The translations under genes and the position numbers were made by a program. The notes under the pieces are model-generated. The model searched no databases. It worked only from the letters and a program-made list of their open reading frames with translations, and was not told the DNA's origin. A DNA stretch of 64,000 nt from Actinomycetospora sp. NBRC 106378. GTDB taxonomy: Bacteria > Actinomycetota > Actinomycetes > Mycobacteriales > Pseudonocardiaceae. Position 1 is the stretch's first letter. Every line of letters begins with the position of its first letter. The stretch lies in assembly GCF_030269685.1 (NCBI RefSeq), contig NZ_BSTT01000001.1:434001-498000 (forward strand), written 5' to 3'. Below are positions 46,046-54,773 of the stretch, piece after piece.

Positions 46046-46873
46046 TCATGCGAGGGCCCTCCGCGGGGTGTCGACGGTGCGGGTGACGCCGAGGATCGCG
46101 TCGACGACGAGGTCGGGGTCGTCCCACATCGGCACGTGGCCGACACCGGGGAGCCGCACGAACTCGGCGTCGGGGACGACCCGGCGCATCGGGGCGCCGA
46201 ACGCGCGCCAGGGGATCATCCGGTCGTGCTCGGCCCAGGCGATCCGGACCGGGCACGGCAGGTCACGCAGCACCCGCGTGGTCCCGTGCGCGACGGCGGC
46301 GTCGAGCAGCGGGAGCAGGACGTCGCACCCCCGGACGTCGGCGATCATGTCCGGCACGAGGTGGGGGCCGACCCGCTCGCCGTGCTCCATGGTCTTGCGC
46401 AGCAGGGCCCGGCGCAGGGCCGGGCTCCCGGCGAGCAGGGGCGCGAACGAGGGGCGGGAGACGACCCGCAGCACCCGGAAGGTCCACAGCAGCCGGCGCA
46501 GGTCCCAGCCCGAGCGCCACGCCCCGGCGGGTGACAGCGCCACCGCCGACCGGGCCCGGCCGCGGCGGACCAGTTCGATCGCCACCCAGCCGCCGAGCGA
46601 GTTCCCGACCACGTGGGCGGTGTCGATGCCCTCCGCGTCGAGCTGGGCGCACACGCCGTCGACCAGCCGGTCGATGGTGAACGGACCGGCCGCGGTGTCC
46701 CAGTGCGGGCCACCGCGGTGGCCGGGCATCGTCGGCGCGAACACGCGGTGCTCCCGCTCGAGCGGCGCGAGCACCGGTTCCCAGCAGCGCCAGGACACCG
46801 AGGCGCCGTGCAGCAGGACCAGCGGCGAGCCGGCGCCGCCCCGGTGGGCGTCGCTGATCCCGGAAGTGATCAC
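46046..46873 (-). CDS. Alpha/beta hydrolase (serine type)
   Basis: A 275-residue alpha/beta hydrolase with HGAS oxyanion motif, nucleophile elbow GNSLGGW (Ser92), acid in AEHDRMI (Asp217) and base in GVGHVP (His246), a complete Ser-Asp-His triad. Substrate unknown; between an acyl-CoA ligase and WS/DGAT, a lipase, thioesterase or monoacylglycerol lipase-like role is plausible. The GTG at 46873 overlaps the ligase stop as GTGA. Confidence 0.85.
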   Translation of the reverse strand: MITSGISDAHRGGAGSPLVLLHGASVSWRCWEPVLAPLEREHRVFAPTMPGHRGGPHWDTAAGPFTIDRLVDGVCAQLDAEGIDTAHVVGNSLGGWVAIELVRRGRARSAVALSPAGAWRSGWDLRRLLWTFRVLRVVSRPSFAPLLAGSPALRRALLRKTMEHGERVGPHLVPDMIADVRGCDVLLPLLDAAVAHGTTRVLRDLPCPVRIAWAEHDRMIPWRAFGAPMRRVVPDAEFVRLPGVGHVPMWDDPDLVVDAILGVTRTVDTPRRALA

Positions 46874-48417
46874 ACCGCACCGGCCGTGGCGTAGCGCTCC
46901 CGCAGCCGGCCCTTGACGAGCTTGCCGGTCGGGGTGCGCGGCAGGTCGTCGTCGAACACGAGTCGACGCGGCACCTTGTAGCCGGCGATGCGCCCGCGCA
47001 GGTGCGCGAGGAGCTCCTCGGCCAGGTCGTCCGACGGCTCGCCCTCGGGGGTCACCACCGCGAGCACCGACTCGCCCATGTCGTCGTCGGGCACCCCCAC
47101 GACGGCCACGTCGAGCACGCGCGGGTGCAGCGCCAGCGCGTCCTCGATCTCCTGCGGGTAGATGTTCACGCCGCCCGAGATGATCATGAAGCTCTTGCGG
47201 TCGGTGAGGTAGAGGAAGCCCTCCTCGTCGACGCGCCCCAGGTCGCCCGTCGTCGTCCAGGTGGGGTGCTCGGGGTGCTGCGCGGACCGCGTCTTCTCGT
47301 CGTCGTTGTGGTAGGCGAACGGGACCTCGTCGCGCTCGAAGTAGACGGTGCCGACGTCGCCGGTCGGCACCTCGCGGCCCTCGTCGTCGCAGATGTGGAC
47401 GACGCCGAGCGCCGCGCGGCCGACCGACCCCGGGTGCTCGAGCCACGCGGCGGAGTCGATGAGCGTGACGCCGTTGGCCTCGGTGGAGGCGTAGTACTCC
47501 TGCAGCACCGGGCCCCACCAGTCGATCATCGCGCGCTTGACGTCGACCGGGCACGGCGCGGCCGCGTGCACCGCGACCCGGATGCTCGAGACGTCGTACC
47601 GGTCGCGGGTCCGGGCGGGGAGCTTGAGCATCCGGACGAACATCGTCGGGACGAACTGCCCGTGGGTCACGCGGTGGCGCTCGATCGCCGCGAGGGCGGC
47701 CTCGGGGTCGAAGCGCTGCATCATCACGACGGTGCCGCCGGTGGACTGGATCATCCCGCAGTAGCGCAGCGGCGCCGCGTGGTAGACCGGCGCCGGGGAC
47801 AGGTAGACGGTGTCCTCGCCGAACCCGTAGAGCCGGCCGAACACCGCGAGCATGAGGTCGCCGGGCTCGTCGACCTGCCGGTCGGGCAGCGGCGGCTTGA
47901 TGCCCTTGGGCCGTCCCGTGGTGCCGGACGAGTAGAGCATGTCGGTGCCGCGGGGCTGGTCGGACAGCGGCTCCGCGGAGGTGGCGGCGAGCAGCGCCGC
48001 CCCGTCGGCGTACCCGTCGAGGGCGTCACCCAAGGAGATCCGGTGCTCGACCCCCGGCGTGCGGTCGACGAGCGCGACGGCGAGCTCGCGGAGCGCCGGC
48101 CGCTGCCCCGCGACCACGAGCACGCGGGCACCGCAGTCGGAGACGATGTAGGCGGCCTCGTCGGGCGCGAGGTGGTGGTTGATCGCCGTGATGTAGAGGC
48201 CGGAGCGCTGCGCGGCCCAGTAGACGACGAAGGCCCAGGGCGTGTTGTCGGCGAGCATGGCGACGACGTCGCCGCGGCGCAGCCCCTGGTCGCGCAGGGC
48301 CCGGGCGAGGCGGGTCGACTCGCGGTCGAGCTCGGCGTAGGTCAGCGTCTCGCCGGTCTCGGCGACGACGACGGCGGGCCGCTCCGGGCTGGAGGCGGCG
48401 TAGGTCCCGGGAAACAC
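46870..48417 (-). CDS. Acyl-CoA ligase (AMP-forming)
   Basis: A 515-residue ANL-superfamily enzyme that activates a carboxylic acid to acyl-CoA through an acyl-AMP. The P-loop is YSSGTTGRPKG (about 162-172), the A5 motif is YYASTEANG, A7 is TGDLGRVDEEGFLYLTDR and the catalytic Lys lies in PRTPTGKLVKGRL. It resembles FadD-type ligases. Located ten bases after the aldehyde dehydrogenase gene and overlapping the hydrolase gene. Confidence 0.9.
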   Translation of the reverse strand: MFPGTYAASSPERPAVVVAETGETLTYAELDRESTRLARALRDQGLRRGDVVAMLADNTPWAFVVYWAAQRSGLYITAINHHLAPDEAAYIVSDCGARVLVVAGQRPALRELAVALVDRTPGVEHRISLGDALDGYADGAALLAATSAEPLSDQPRGTDMLYSSGTTGRPKGIKPPLPDRQVDEPGDLMLAVFGRLYGFGEDTVYLSPAPVYHAAPLRYCGMIQSTGGTVVMMQRFDPEAALAAIERHRVTHGQFVPTMFVRMLKLPARTRDRYDVSSIRVAVHAAAPCPVDVKRAMIDWWGPVLQEYYASTEANGVTLIDSAAWLEHPGSVGRAALGVVHICDDEGREVPTGDVGTVYFERDEVPFAYHNDDEKTRSAQHPEHPTWTTTGDLGRVDEEGFLYLTDRKSFMIISGGVNIYPQEIEDALALHPRVLDVAVVGVPDDDMGESVLAVVTPEGEPSDDLAEELLAHLRGRIAGYKVPRRLVFDDDLPRTPTGKLVKGRLRERYATAGAV

Positions 48418-48427
48418 GCAGGTCCTC

Positions 48428-49837
48428 CTAGAAGATCTTCCGGAGCAGCTTCTTCGTCGACTCCGCGTAGGGCGGGTAGACCAGCGACGGGTCGGGCCAG
48501 GTGGGCTTCACCAGCGTCGGACGGCGGTGGCTCAGGGCCTCGAAGCCCCACCTGCCGTGGTAGGCGCCCGACCCGCTGCGTCCGATGCCGCCGAAGGGCA
48601 GCTGCGGCACGAGCACGTGGAACATGGTGTGGTTCGCGACGATGCCGCCGGTGGCGATGCGGTCGCGCACGGCGGCGATCGTCGCGCGGGTGCGACTGAA
48701 GACGTAGGTCGCGAGCGGGCGCGGGCGGGCCTCGACGAAGGCCAGCGCCTCGTCCACGGAGTCGACGGTGAGCACCGGCAGGACCGGGCCGAAGATCTCC
48801 TCGCGCATGAGCGGCGAGTCCGGGTCGGGGTCGCGCACCACGGTGAGGTCGACACCGGGCCCCGCGAGATCGCCCGCCCCCGCCGTCGTCACCGTGGTGT
48901 CCCCGCCGAGCACCACCGTGCCGCCGTGGCCGGTGAGCAGCCCGCGGACGCGGTCGCCGTGGCGGTCGTCGACCACCCGCATCGCCAGATCGCCCTCCCG
49001 CATCTCCCGGGCCGCGGCGGTGAACTCCGCGACGAAGGTGTCGGCGACCTCGCGGTGGACCAGGACGTAGTCGGGTGCGACGCAGGTCTGGCCGGAGTTC
49101 ATGAGCTTCGTCCAGGCGACCCGGCGGGCGGCGACCGCGACGTCGGCGGAGGCGTCGACGATCGTCGGGCTCTTGCCGCCCAGCTCGAGGGTGACCGGGA
49201 CGAGCAGGCGGCCTGCGGCCTCGGCCACCTTCGCGCCCACCTCGGGGCTGCCGGTGAAGAAGACGTGGTCGACGCCGGCGGCGATGAGCTCCTGGGTCTC
49301 GGCGGGCCCGCCCTGCACCACCGTGACGGCCTGCGGATCGAGGTAGCGGGGCACGAGCCGGGCGAGGGCCTCGGCCGTGTGCGGGGCGTACTCGCTGGGC
49401 TTGAGCACCGCGGTGTCACCGGCGGCGAGGGCCGCGACCAGCGGGGCGAGCGTCAGGTAGACGGGGTAGTTCCACGGCCCGACGATCGCGACGACGCCGA
49501 CCGGCTCCGGGCGCCAGAGCCCCACCGCGGGCGCGACGCCCACGGGGACGCCGGTGACGCGGGGCCGGGCCCACCAGCCGAGGTACCGGCGCGCGTACCG
49601 GGACTCCGCGGCGGTCGAGGAGAGGTCGGCCAGCCAGGCGTCGACCGCGGGGCGGCCGAGGTCGGCGGCGAGGGCGGCCACCAGCTCGTCCTCGGCCTCG
49701 GTGAGCAGACGTTCGAGCGCGGACAGCTGGCCGCGACGCCAGGCGAGCGACCGGGTGCGGCCCGAGTCGAACGCCGCGCGGGCGGCGGCGACCGCCTCGG
49801 CGACCGGGGTCGACGACGGGGCGTGCGCGACGGACAT
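48428..49837 (-). CDS. Aldehyde dehydrogenase (fatty aldehyde-type)
   Basis: A 469-residue NAD(P)-dependent dehydrogenase without signal. Catalytic Cys252 is in NSGQTCVAPDYVL, the general base Glu218 in LELGGKSP, Asn123 in GPWNYP and the cofactor loop in FTGSPEVG. A C-terminal hydrophobic/basic tail (YAESTKKLLRKIF) resembles class 3 and membrane-linked fatty aldehyde dehydrogenases. The ATG at 49837 is supported by GGAGAGGACG; it is the first gene of the ALDH-ligase-hydrolase-WS/DGAT operon and divergent from tetR. Confidence 0.9.
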   Translation of the reverse strand: MSVAHAPSSTPVAEAVAAARAAFDSGRTRSLAWRRGQLSALERLLTEAEDELVAALAADLGRPAVDAWLADLSSTAAESRYARRYLGWWARPRVTGVPVGVAPAVGLWRPEPVGVVAIVGPWNYPVYLTLAPLVAALAAGDTAVLKPSEYAPHTAEALARLVPRYLDPQAVTVVQGGPAETQELIAAGVDHVFFTGSPEVGAKVAEAAGRLLVPVTLELGGKSPTIVDASADVAVAARRVAWTKLMNSGQTCVAPDYVLVHREVADTFVAEFTAAAREMREGDLAMRVVDDRHGDRVRGLLTGHGGTVVLGGDTTVTTAGAGDLAGPGVDLTVVRDPDPDSPLMREEIFGPVLPVLTVDSVDEALAFVEARPRPLATYVFSRTRATIAAVRDRIATGGIVANHTMFHVLVPQLPFGGIGRSGSGAYHGRWGFEALSHRRPTLVKPTWPDPSLVYPPYAESTKKLLRKIF

Positions 49838-49870
49838 CGGCGTCCTCTCCGGAAGATCACGTGAGTGCCG

Positions 49871-49895
49871 ACACAACGTATAGTAGGTTATGGTC
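49871..49895. promoter_or_regulatory. AT-rich divergent promoter/operator candidate
   Basis: In the gap between the aldehyde dehydrogenase and tetR genes an AT-rich island (CAACGTATAGTAGGTTATGG) contrasts with the local base composition. TATAGT (49879-49884) could be the -10 for tetR and TACTAT on the opposite strand the -10 for the operon, so TetR bound here would block both. No perfect dyad is visible. Confidence 0.4.
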
Positions 49896-49934
49896 GCGGA
49901 ACAAGAGCGCGACCGTCCGAGAGAGGCCACCGCC

Positions 49935-50510
49935 ATGGCTCGTCCGGCCTCCCCCGAGACCTTCTTCGCCGCCGCGATGGGCCTGCTCGCGGGGCCCGGC
50001 CTCCCCGCCCTGCGGATCGGCCGCCTCTGCCGCGAGGTCGGCGTCACCAGCGGCAGCTTCTACCACCACTTCGAGAACTGGGACGCCTTCGTCGGCGCGC
50101 TGCTCGAGCACTGGGCGGGCGAGGAGGTCGACCGGATCCTGGTCCTGGTCCGCCGCGAGCCCGACCCCGTCGAGCGCGTGCACCTGATGAAGCGGCTCGC
50201 CCTCACCGTCCCGCACGCCGCGGAGACCGCGATCCGCCGCTGGGCCGGCACCGACGCGGTGGTCGCCGCGGCGCAGCAGCGGGTGGACGACCGCCGCCGC
50301 GAGGCCCTGCGCGAGGTCCTCGGCCCGCTCCTCGACGACGACGGCCTCGTCGCGATCCTCGCCGAGGTCGGCCTGAGCCTGCTCGTCGGTCACCAGCAGC
50401 TGCACCACTCGGGGCCGCCGGTCGACCTCGCCGCCCAGCTCGACCAGTTCGAGACGCTCGTGCGCACCCACGCGATCGCCCACTTCGACCGCCGCGTGTC
50501 GGCGGACTGA
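49935..50510 (+). CDS. TetR family transcriptional regulator
   Basis: A 191-residue TetR-type repressor. The helix-turn-helix spans about residues 25-47 (RIGRLCREVGVTSGSFYHHF, with the typical SFYHHF recognition end). The C-terminal ligand-binding part is not assigned to a ligand. The ATG at 49935 has GAGAGAGG upstream; a GTG/ATG start at 49890 is possible. Divergent from the aldehyde dehydrogenase operon and 19 bases ahead of an SDR gene, it probably controls both. Confidence 0.88.
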   Translation: MARPASPETFFAAAMGLLAGPGLPALRIGRLCREVGVTSGSFYHHFENWDAFVGALLEHWAGEEVDRILVLVRREPDPVERVHLMKRLALTVPHAAETAIRRWAGTDAVVAAAQQRVDDRRREALREVLGPLLDDDGLVAILAEVGLSLLVGHQQLHHSGPPVDLAAQLDQFETLVRTHAIAHFDRRVSAD

Positions 50511-50529
50511 TCCGTCCCGGGAGGACCCG

Positions 50530-51369
50530 ATGCCGCAACCCACCCCACTCGGAGACCTCGTCGTCGCGATCACCGGCGGTGCCCGCGGCATCGGCCTGGC
50601 GACCACCCGCGCGCTCGTCGCCCGGGGCGCCCGGGTGGCGATCGGCGACCTCGACGCCGACCTCACGGCGCGCGTCGCCGCGGAGGTCGACCCCACCGGC
50701 ACGCGCGTGGTGGGGCTGCCCCTCGACGTCGCCGACCGCGCGTCCTTCGCCGCGTTCCTCGACGCCGCCGCATCGGCCCTCGGTCCCGTCGACGTCCTGG
50801 TGAACAACGCCGGGATCATGCCGCTCGGCCCGCTGGTCGACGAGCCCGACGAGCGCACCCGACGCATCGTCGACGTGAACCTGCACGGGGTGCTGCACGG
50901 CATCAAGACCGCGGTCCCGACGATGCTCGCGCGGGGCCACGGGCACGTGGTCAACGTGTCCTCGGCGGTCGGCCGGGTCGCGCTGTCCGGCGCCGCCACC
51001 TACAGCGCGACCAAGTACGCCGTGATCGGGCTGACCGAGGCGCTGCGCTCCGAGCTCGAGGGCACGGGGGTCCACGCGTCGGTCGTCGTCCCGATGATCG
51101 TGTCCACCGAGCTCGGGTCGGGCCTGGGCACGGTGCGCGGGCAGCGGACGGTGACGGCCGAGGAGGTGGCCGACGCGATCGTCTCGGTGATCGTCCGGCC
51201 CCGCTTCGAGACCTGGGTGCCCGCCACCGGCCGCCCGCTCTACGTGGCCATGACGCTGATGCCGCGACTCGTCCGCGACACCGTGAGCCGGGTCCTGGGC
51301 GCGACCGGGGTCCTCGCGAACGCCGACACCCACGCGCGCTCGGCCTACGACGCGCGCGTCGGCGCCTGA
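50530..51369 (+). CDS. Short-chain dehydrogenase/reductase
   Basis: A 279-residue classical SDR. The cofactor motif is TGGARGIG (about 15-22) with GDLDAD after beta2 suggesting NAD preference, followed by NNAG, the catalytic Ser in VNVSSAVGR and YSATK with Tyr and Lys. A C-terminal extension (PLYVAMTLMPRLVRDTVSRV) is hydrophobic and typical of lipid-acting SDRs. Probably co-transcribed with tetR; an alcohol-to-aldehyde/ketone step beside the aldehyde dehydrogenase is a reasonable inference. Confidence 0.88.
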   Translation: MPQPTPLGDLVVAITGGARGIGLATTRALVARGARVAIGDLDADLTARVAAEVDPTGTRVVGLPLDVADRASFAAFLDAAASALGPVDVLVNNAGIMPLGPLVDEPDERTRRIVDVNLHGVLHGIKTAVPTMLARGHGHVVNVSSAVGRVALSGAATYSATKYAVIGLTEALRSELEGTGVHASVVVPMIVSTELGSGLGTVRGQRTVTAEEVADAIVSVIVRPRFETWVPATGRPLYVAMTLMPRLVRDTVSRVLGATGVLANADTHARSAYDARVGA

Positions 51370-51381
51370 TCGCCCGGGGCC

Positions 51382-52650
51382 CTACCGGTCGAGCCGGATC
51401 GGCAACGACTTCACGGCGTTGACGAAGTTGCTCGTCAGCCGGGAGGGCTCCCCGACCTCGAAGTCCGGCGCCACGGTGAGCAGGCGGCGCCAGATCTCGC
51501 GCAGCTGGGTGCGGGCCAGCATGTTGCCCATGCAGAAGTGCGGCCCGCCGCCCCCGAAGCCCTGGTGGGGGTTCGGGTCGCGACCGACGTCGAAGCGCAG
51601 CGGGTCGGTGAACACGTCGGTGTCGCGGTTGCCCGACTCGTAGAACATGACGACCTTGTCGCCGGCGGCGATCCGCTGCCCGCGGATCTCGGTGTCCTGC
51701 GTCGCCGTGCGGCGGAACGTCAGCACCGGCGAGGCCCAGCGCACCATCTCCTCGACCGCGGTCGGCATCAGCCCGTCGAGGTCGTCGAGGAGCCGCCGGC
51801 GCTCGTCGCGGAACTCGGTGAGGGCGACCGCGGAGTGGGCGATCGTGTTCCGGGTGGTGTCGTTGCCGGCCACCGAGAGCAGCACGAAGAACGCGCCGAT
51901 CTCCTCGTCGGTCAGCCGCTGACCGTCGACCTCGGCCTGCACCAGGCTGGTCATGAGGTCGTCGCGCGGTTCCGCCCGACGCTCCTCGGCGATCTGCAGC
52001 CCGGGCCCGAGCAGCGCGAACATCGCCTTGCCCATGAGCTCCAGCGGGTCGTCGACGCCGTGCGCGGCCCGCACCTCGGCGTCGTTCGCGGAGACCAGCA
52101 GGTCGGCCGCCTCGGCCAGGTCGCTCTGCGCCTCGACGGGCAGGCCCATCATGTCGTAGATCATCGCCATCGGGAGGCGTCGGCAGACCAGCTGCACGAA
52201 GTCGCCGTCGGAGTGCTCGAGCAGCTCGTCGACGATGGTCGCGGCGCGCGACGCGATCGTGTCCTCGAGCTTCGCGATCCGCTTCGGCGTGAACGCCGAG
52301 CCGACGATCTTGCGCAGCTGGGTGTGTCGCGGGGAGTCCATCGCGAGGAAGGACTGGCTGGCCTCCAGCAGCTCGGGAGGGGCGTCCTGGAACTGCACGC
52401 CCTGCCCCGAGCAGAACAGCTTCGGGTTCTTCGAGACCGACGCGATGTCCTCGTGTCGGGTCAGGGCCCAGAAGCCCCCCTCGCTCTCCGGCCGGCCCAT
52501 CACGCCCTCGGGCGCGGGATGCCAGGAGACCGGCCGCTCGCGCCGCAGCACGGCGAACGTCTCCTCACGCTCGGCGGTGGAGCGCGACCAGAAGTCGAGC
52601 GACGACAGGTCCAGCTCGTCGTACCCACGCTCGTCGGGGGCGATGGTCAT
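51382..52650 (-). CDS. Cytochrome P450
   Basis: A 422-residue soluble P450 from the ATG at 52650 (CGAGGAGACACGACC upstream). The I-helix oxygen motif is AGNDTTRN (261-268), the K-helix ExxR is E301-R304 and the heme-binding loop is FGGGGPHFCMGNMLAR with Cys373. The FLAMDSPRHTQLRKIVGSAF segment and overall pattern are like CYP124/125/142-type lipid and sterol side-chain hydroxylases; family assignment is inference. It follows the ferredoxin gene by 74 bases and is convergent with the SDR. Confidence 0.92.
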   Translation of the reverse strand: MTIAPDERGYDELDLSSLDFWSRSTAEREETFAVLRRERPVSWHPAPEGVMGRPESEGGFWALTRHEDIASVSKNPKLFCSGQGVQFQDAPPELLEASQSFLAMDSPRHTQLRKIVGSAFTPKRIAKLEDTIASRAATIVDELLEHSDGDFVQLVCRRLPMAMIYDMMGLPVEAQSDLAEAADLLVSANDAEVRAAHGVDDPLELMGKAMFALLGPGLQIAEERRAEPRDDLMTSLVQAEVDGQRLTDEEIGAFFVLLSVAGNDTTRNTIAHSAVALTEFRDERRRLLDDLDGLMPTAVEEMVRWASPVLTFRRTATQDTEIRGQRIAAGDKVVMFYESGNRDTDVFTDPLRFDVGRDPNPHQGFGGGGPHFCMGNMLARTQLREIWRRLLTVAPDFEVGEPSRLTSNFVNAVKSLPIRLDR

Positions 52651-52680
52651 GGTCGTGTCTCCTCGCGGCGCGACGGTGCG

Positions 52681-52715
52681 CCCCCGCCGCGCCGTGCCGG
52701 CGGTCGCGGCGGGGG
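52681..52715 (-). other. Hairpin between the ferredoxin and P450 genes
   Basis: An 11-bp perfect stem (CCCCCGCCGCG / CGCGGCGGGGG), extendable by three pairs past a bulge, lies in the 74-base gap after the ferredoxin stop. It could lower P450 expression relative to its electron donor or stabilise the upstream mRNA. Confidence 0.5.
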
Positions 52716-52724
52716 TGCGGGCGG

Positions 52725-52916
52725 TCAGTCCTGCAGCGAGAGCGCCTCGGTCGGACAGGCCTCGCAGGCCTGCCGGATCTCGTCCTCGCGACCCTCGGGC
52801 ACCTCGGTGAGGTGCAGGGTGAGCGAGCCGTCGTCCTCGACCTCGAAGACGTCCGGGGCGATCGACTCGCACATCCCGAGCCCGCTGCACCTGTCGTAGT
52901 CCACGGCGATCTTCAT
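52725..52916 (-). CDS. Ferredoxin (3Fe-4S type)
   Basis: A 63-residue ferredoxin beginning MKIAVDYDRCSGLGMCESIA. Cys10, Cys16 and Cys54 (CEACP) are the expected cluster ligands, with Cys51 in addition; residue 13 in the CxxXxxC loop is Leu, as in the single-cluster ferredoxins that serve actinobacterial P450s. Placed just upstream of the P450 gene, it is its probable electron donor. GGAGGGA precedes the ATG. Confidence 0.9.
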   Translation of the reverse strand: MKIAVDYDRCSGLGMCESIAPDVFEVEDDGSLTLHLTEVPEGREDEIRQACEACPTEALSLQD

Positions 52917-52960
52917 GGGGTGGTGGTCCCTCCGTTCGTGACGACGACGTCGGTCGCGAC

Positions 52961-52976
52961 CGTAACATGTATTACG
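52961..52976 (-). promoter_or_regulatory. Inverted repeat upstream of the ferredoxin-P450 operon
   Basis: CGTAA-N6-TTACG lies 45-60 bases upstream of the ferredoxin start in a locally AT-rich patch. TAATAC inside it could be the -10 on the minus strand, so a bound regulator would occlude the promoter. The matching -35 is not obvious. Confidence 0.4.
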
Positions 52977-53077
52977 CTACGGGAGCGAGCGGCGTCACAT
53001 CCCGGCCCTGTACCCACGGTGCGCGCCGGTGAGGCCGGCCGGGTCGCGCGGGGCTCGCCGCGACGAACGACCCGCCG

Positions 53078-54601
53078 TCAGGAACCCTCGCCGCCGTACT
53101 GCGCCCGCAGGTCCTTCTTGAGGATCTTGCCCGTGGCGTTGCGCGGGAGGCTCTCGACGACGTCGACCGAGCGGGGCCGCTTGAAGCCGGCGATGCGCTC
53201 CTTCGTCCACGCGACGAGCTCGTCCGGGTCGATCGTCTGCCCCTCGGCCGCGACGACGACGGCCTTGACCTCCTCGCCCCACTTCTCGTGCGGGACACCG
53301 ATCACGGCGACGTCGGCGACGGCCGGGTGCTGGGCGACGACGTTCTCGACCTCGATGGGGTACACGTTCTCCGCGCCCGTGACGATCATGTCCTTGATGC
53401 GGTCGGTGAGGAACAGGTAGCCCTCCTCGTCGAGGTAGCCGCCGTCACCGGTGCGCAGCCAGCGGTCGGGGGTCAGCGCCTTCTCCGTCTCCTCCGGGCG
53501 CTGCCAGTAACCCGAGGTCACCTGCGAGGAGCGGATGTACACCTCACCGATCTCGTGCGGGCCGACCTCCTGGCCGTCGACGACGATCTTGAGCTCCACC
53601 CACGGGTAGGCCTTGCCGGCCGAGCGCATGAGGTGGGCGCGGGGACCGTCCGGGTCGTGGTCCTCGGGGTCGAGCTGGGTGATCGCCCCGGTGGTCTCGG
53701 TGGCGCCGTAGACCTGGAACAGCGGTGCGGAGAAGGTCGCGAGCACCTTGTTCAGCACCGCGCCGGTGATCGGCGATGCCCCGTAGGCGACCGCGCGCAG
53801 GCGCGACCAGTCGCGGTCGGCCGCCCCGGGCACCGCGCACAGCATCTGCAGCACCGCCGGGACGAGGAAGGCGTTGGAGACGCGCTCGCGCTCCATGGTG
53901 TCGAGCAGCTGGTCGGGGACGATGTCGGCGACCAGCACCACGCGGGCCCCGAAGGACAGGCAGACGAGCGCGAACCCGGACCCGCCGATGTGGAACAGCG
54001 GCATCGCGCACAGGCCGACCGAGTCGTCGTCGAACCCCCAGTGGCCGCCGACCTCGAGCAGCGCCGCGAAGTTGCCGTGCGAGAGCAGCACGCCCTTGGC
54101 CCGGCCGGTGGTCCCCGAGGTGTAGAGCTGGAGGACGGCGTCGTCGTCCTGCGCGTCCCCGGCCGGCTCCACCCGCTCGGTCAGCCCGTCGACCCACTGC
54201 TCGTAGTCCTCGCCGACGACGAGCACCGTCGGGCCGGTCAGCTTGTCCCGCAGGCCCGCGAACTCCGGACCGAGCACCACCAGCCCCGCCTCGGCGTCCG
54301 CGACGAGGTCGATGAGCTCGGCCGGGGTCAGACGCAGGTTCAGGGGCGCGACGGCGGCCCGGACCGCGGCCGCCCCGAAGAGCAGCTCGAAGAACGGCGT
54401 CGCGTTCTTGCCGATCCACACCACGCGGGCGCACGCCCCGAGCCCGAGCGCCCGCAGCCCGCCCGCGACCCGCGCGGACCGCTCCTCGAGCTCGGTGTAG
54501 GTCAGGTGCGCCTCGCCGGCGGTCAGGGCGACGCGGTCCCCGTGGTCCCGGGCGTGGTCGCGCACGACGTCGGTGAGGCGGAACGGGGCGGACGCGGTCA
54601 C
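53078..54601 (-). CDS. Acyl-CoA ligase (FadD-like)
   Basis: A 507-residue AMP-forming ligase. P-loop YTSGTTGRAKG (about 160-170), A5 YGATETTG, A7 TGDGGYLDEEGYLFLTDR and catalytic Lys in PRNATGKILKKDL are complete. The GTG at 54601 has CGAGGAG upstream and is preferred over 54619. Divergent from the acyl-CoA dehydrogenase gene; it likely feeds that beta-oxidation set with CoA esters. Confidence 0.9.
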   Translation of the reverse strand: MTASAPFRLTDVVRDHARDHGDRVALTAGEAHLTYTELEERSARVAGGLRALGLGACARVVWIGKNATPFFELLFGAAAVRAAVAPLNLRLTPAELIDLVADAEAGLVVLGPEFAGLRDKLTGPTVLVVGEDYEQWVDGLTERVEPAGDAQDDDAVLQLYTSGTTGRAKGVLLSHGNFAALLEVGGHWGFDDDSVGLCAMPLFHIGGSGFALVCLSFGARVVLVADIVPDQLLDTMERERVSNAFLVPAVLQMLCAVPGAADRDWSRLRAVAYGASPITGAVLNKVLATFSAPLFQVYGATETTGAITQLDPEDHDPDGPRAHLMRSAGKAYPWVELKIVVDGQEVGPHEIGEVYIRSSQVTSGYWQRPEETEKALTPDRWLRTGDGGYLDEEGYLFLTDRIKDMIVTGAENVYPIEVENVVAQHPAVADVAVIGVPHEKWGEEVKAVVVAAEGQTIDPDELVAWTKERIAGFKRPRSVDVVESLPRNATGKILKKDLRAQYGGEGS

Positions 54602-54701
54602 GACGACTCCTCGGATCACGGATACGGACGAATCGGGTGGCCGGTGACGGCCGACACACCGCGTGCGGCACCGTAACCGTCGTGCGTCACGAGCCGGAAG
54701 A

Positions 54702-54720
54702 GTCAGGCTTGACTGTTACC
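54702..54720 (+). promoter_or_regulatory. TGACTGTTA element upstream of the acyl-CoA dehydrogenase
   Basis: The 19 bases GTCAGGCTTGACTGTTACC match 15 of 19 positions of the element at 63038-63056. TTGACT inside it could instead be a -35, with GACGCT 18 bases on as -10, so promoter and operator roles overlap. Confidence 0.45.
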
Positions 54721-54773
54721 GCCCGGTCCGGGGACGCTGTGCCCGGACGGCAGGCCCTGAGAGGAGCACGCTC

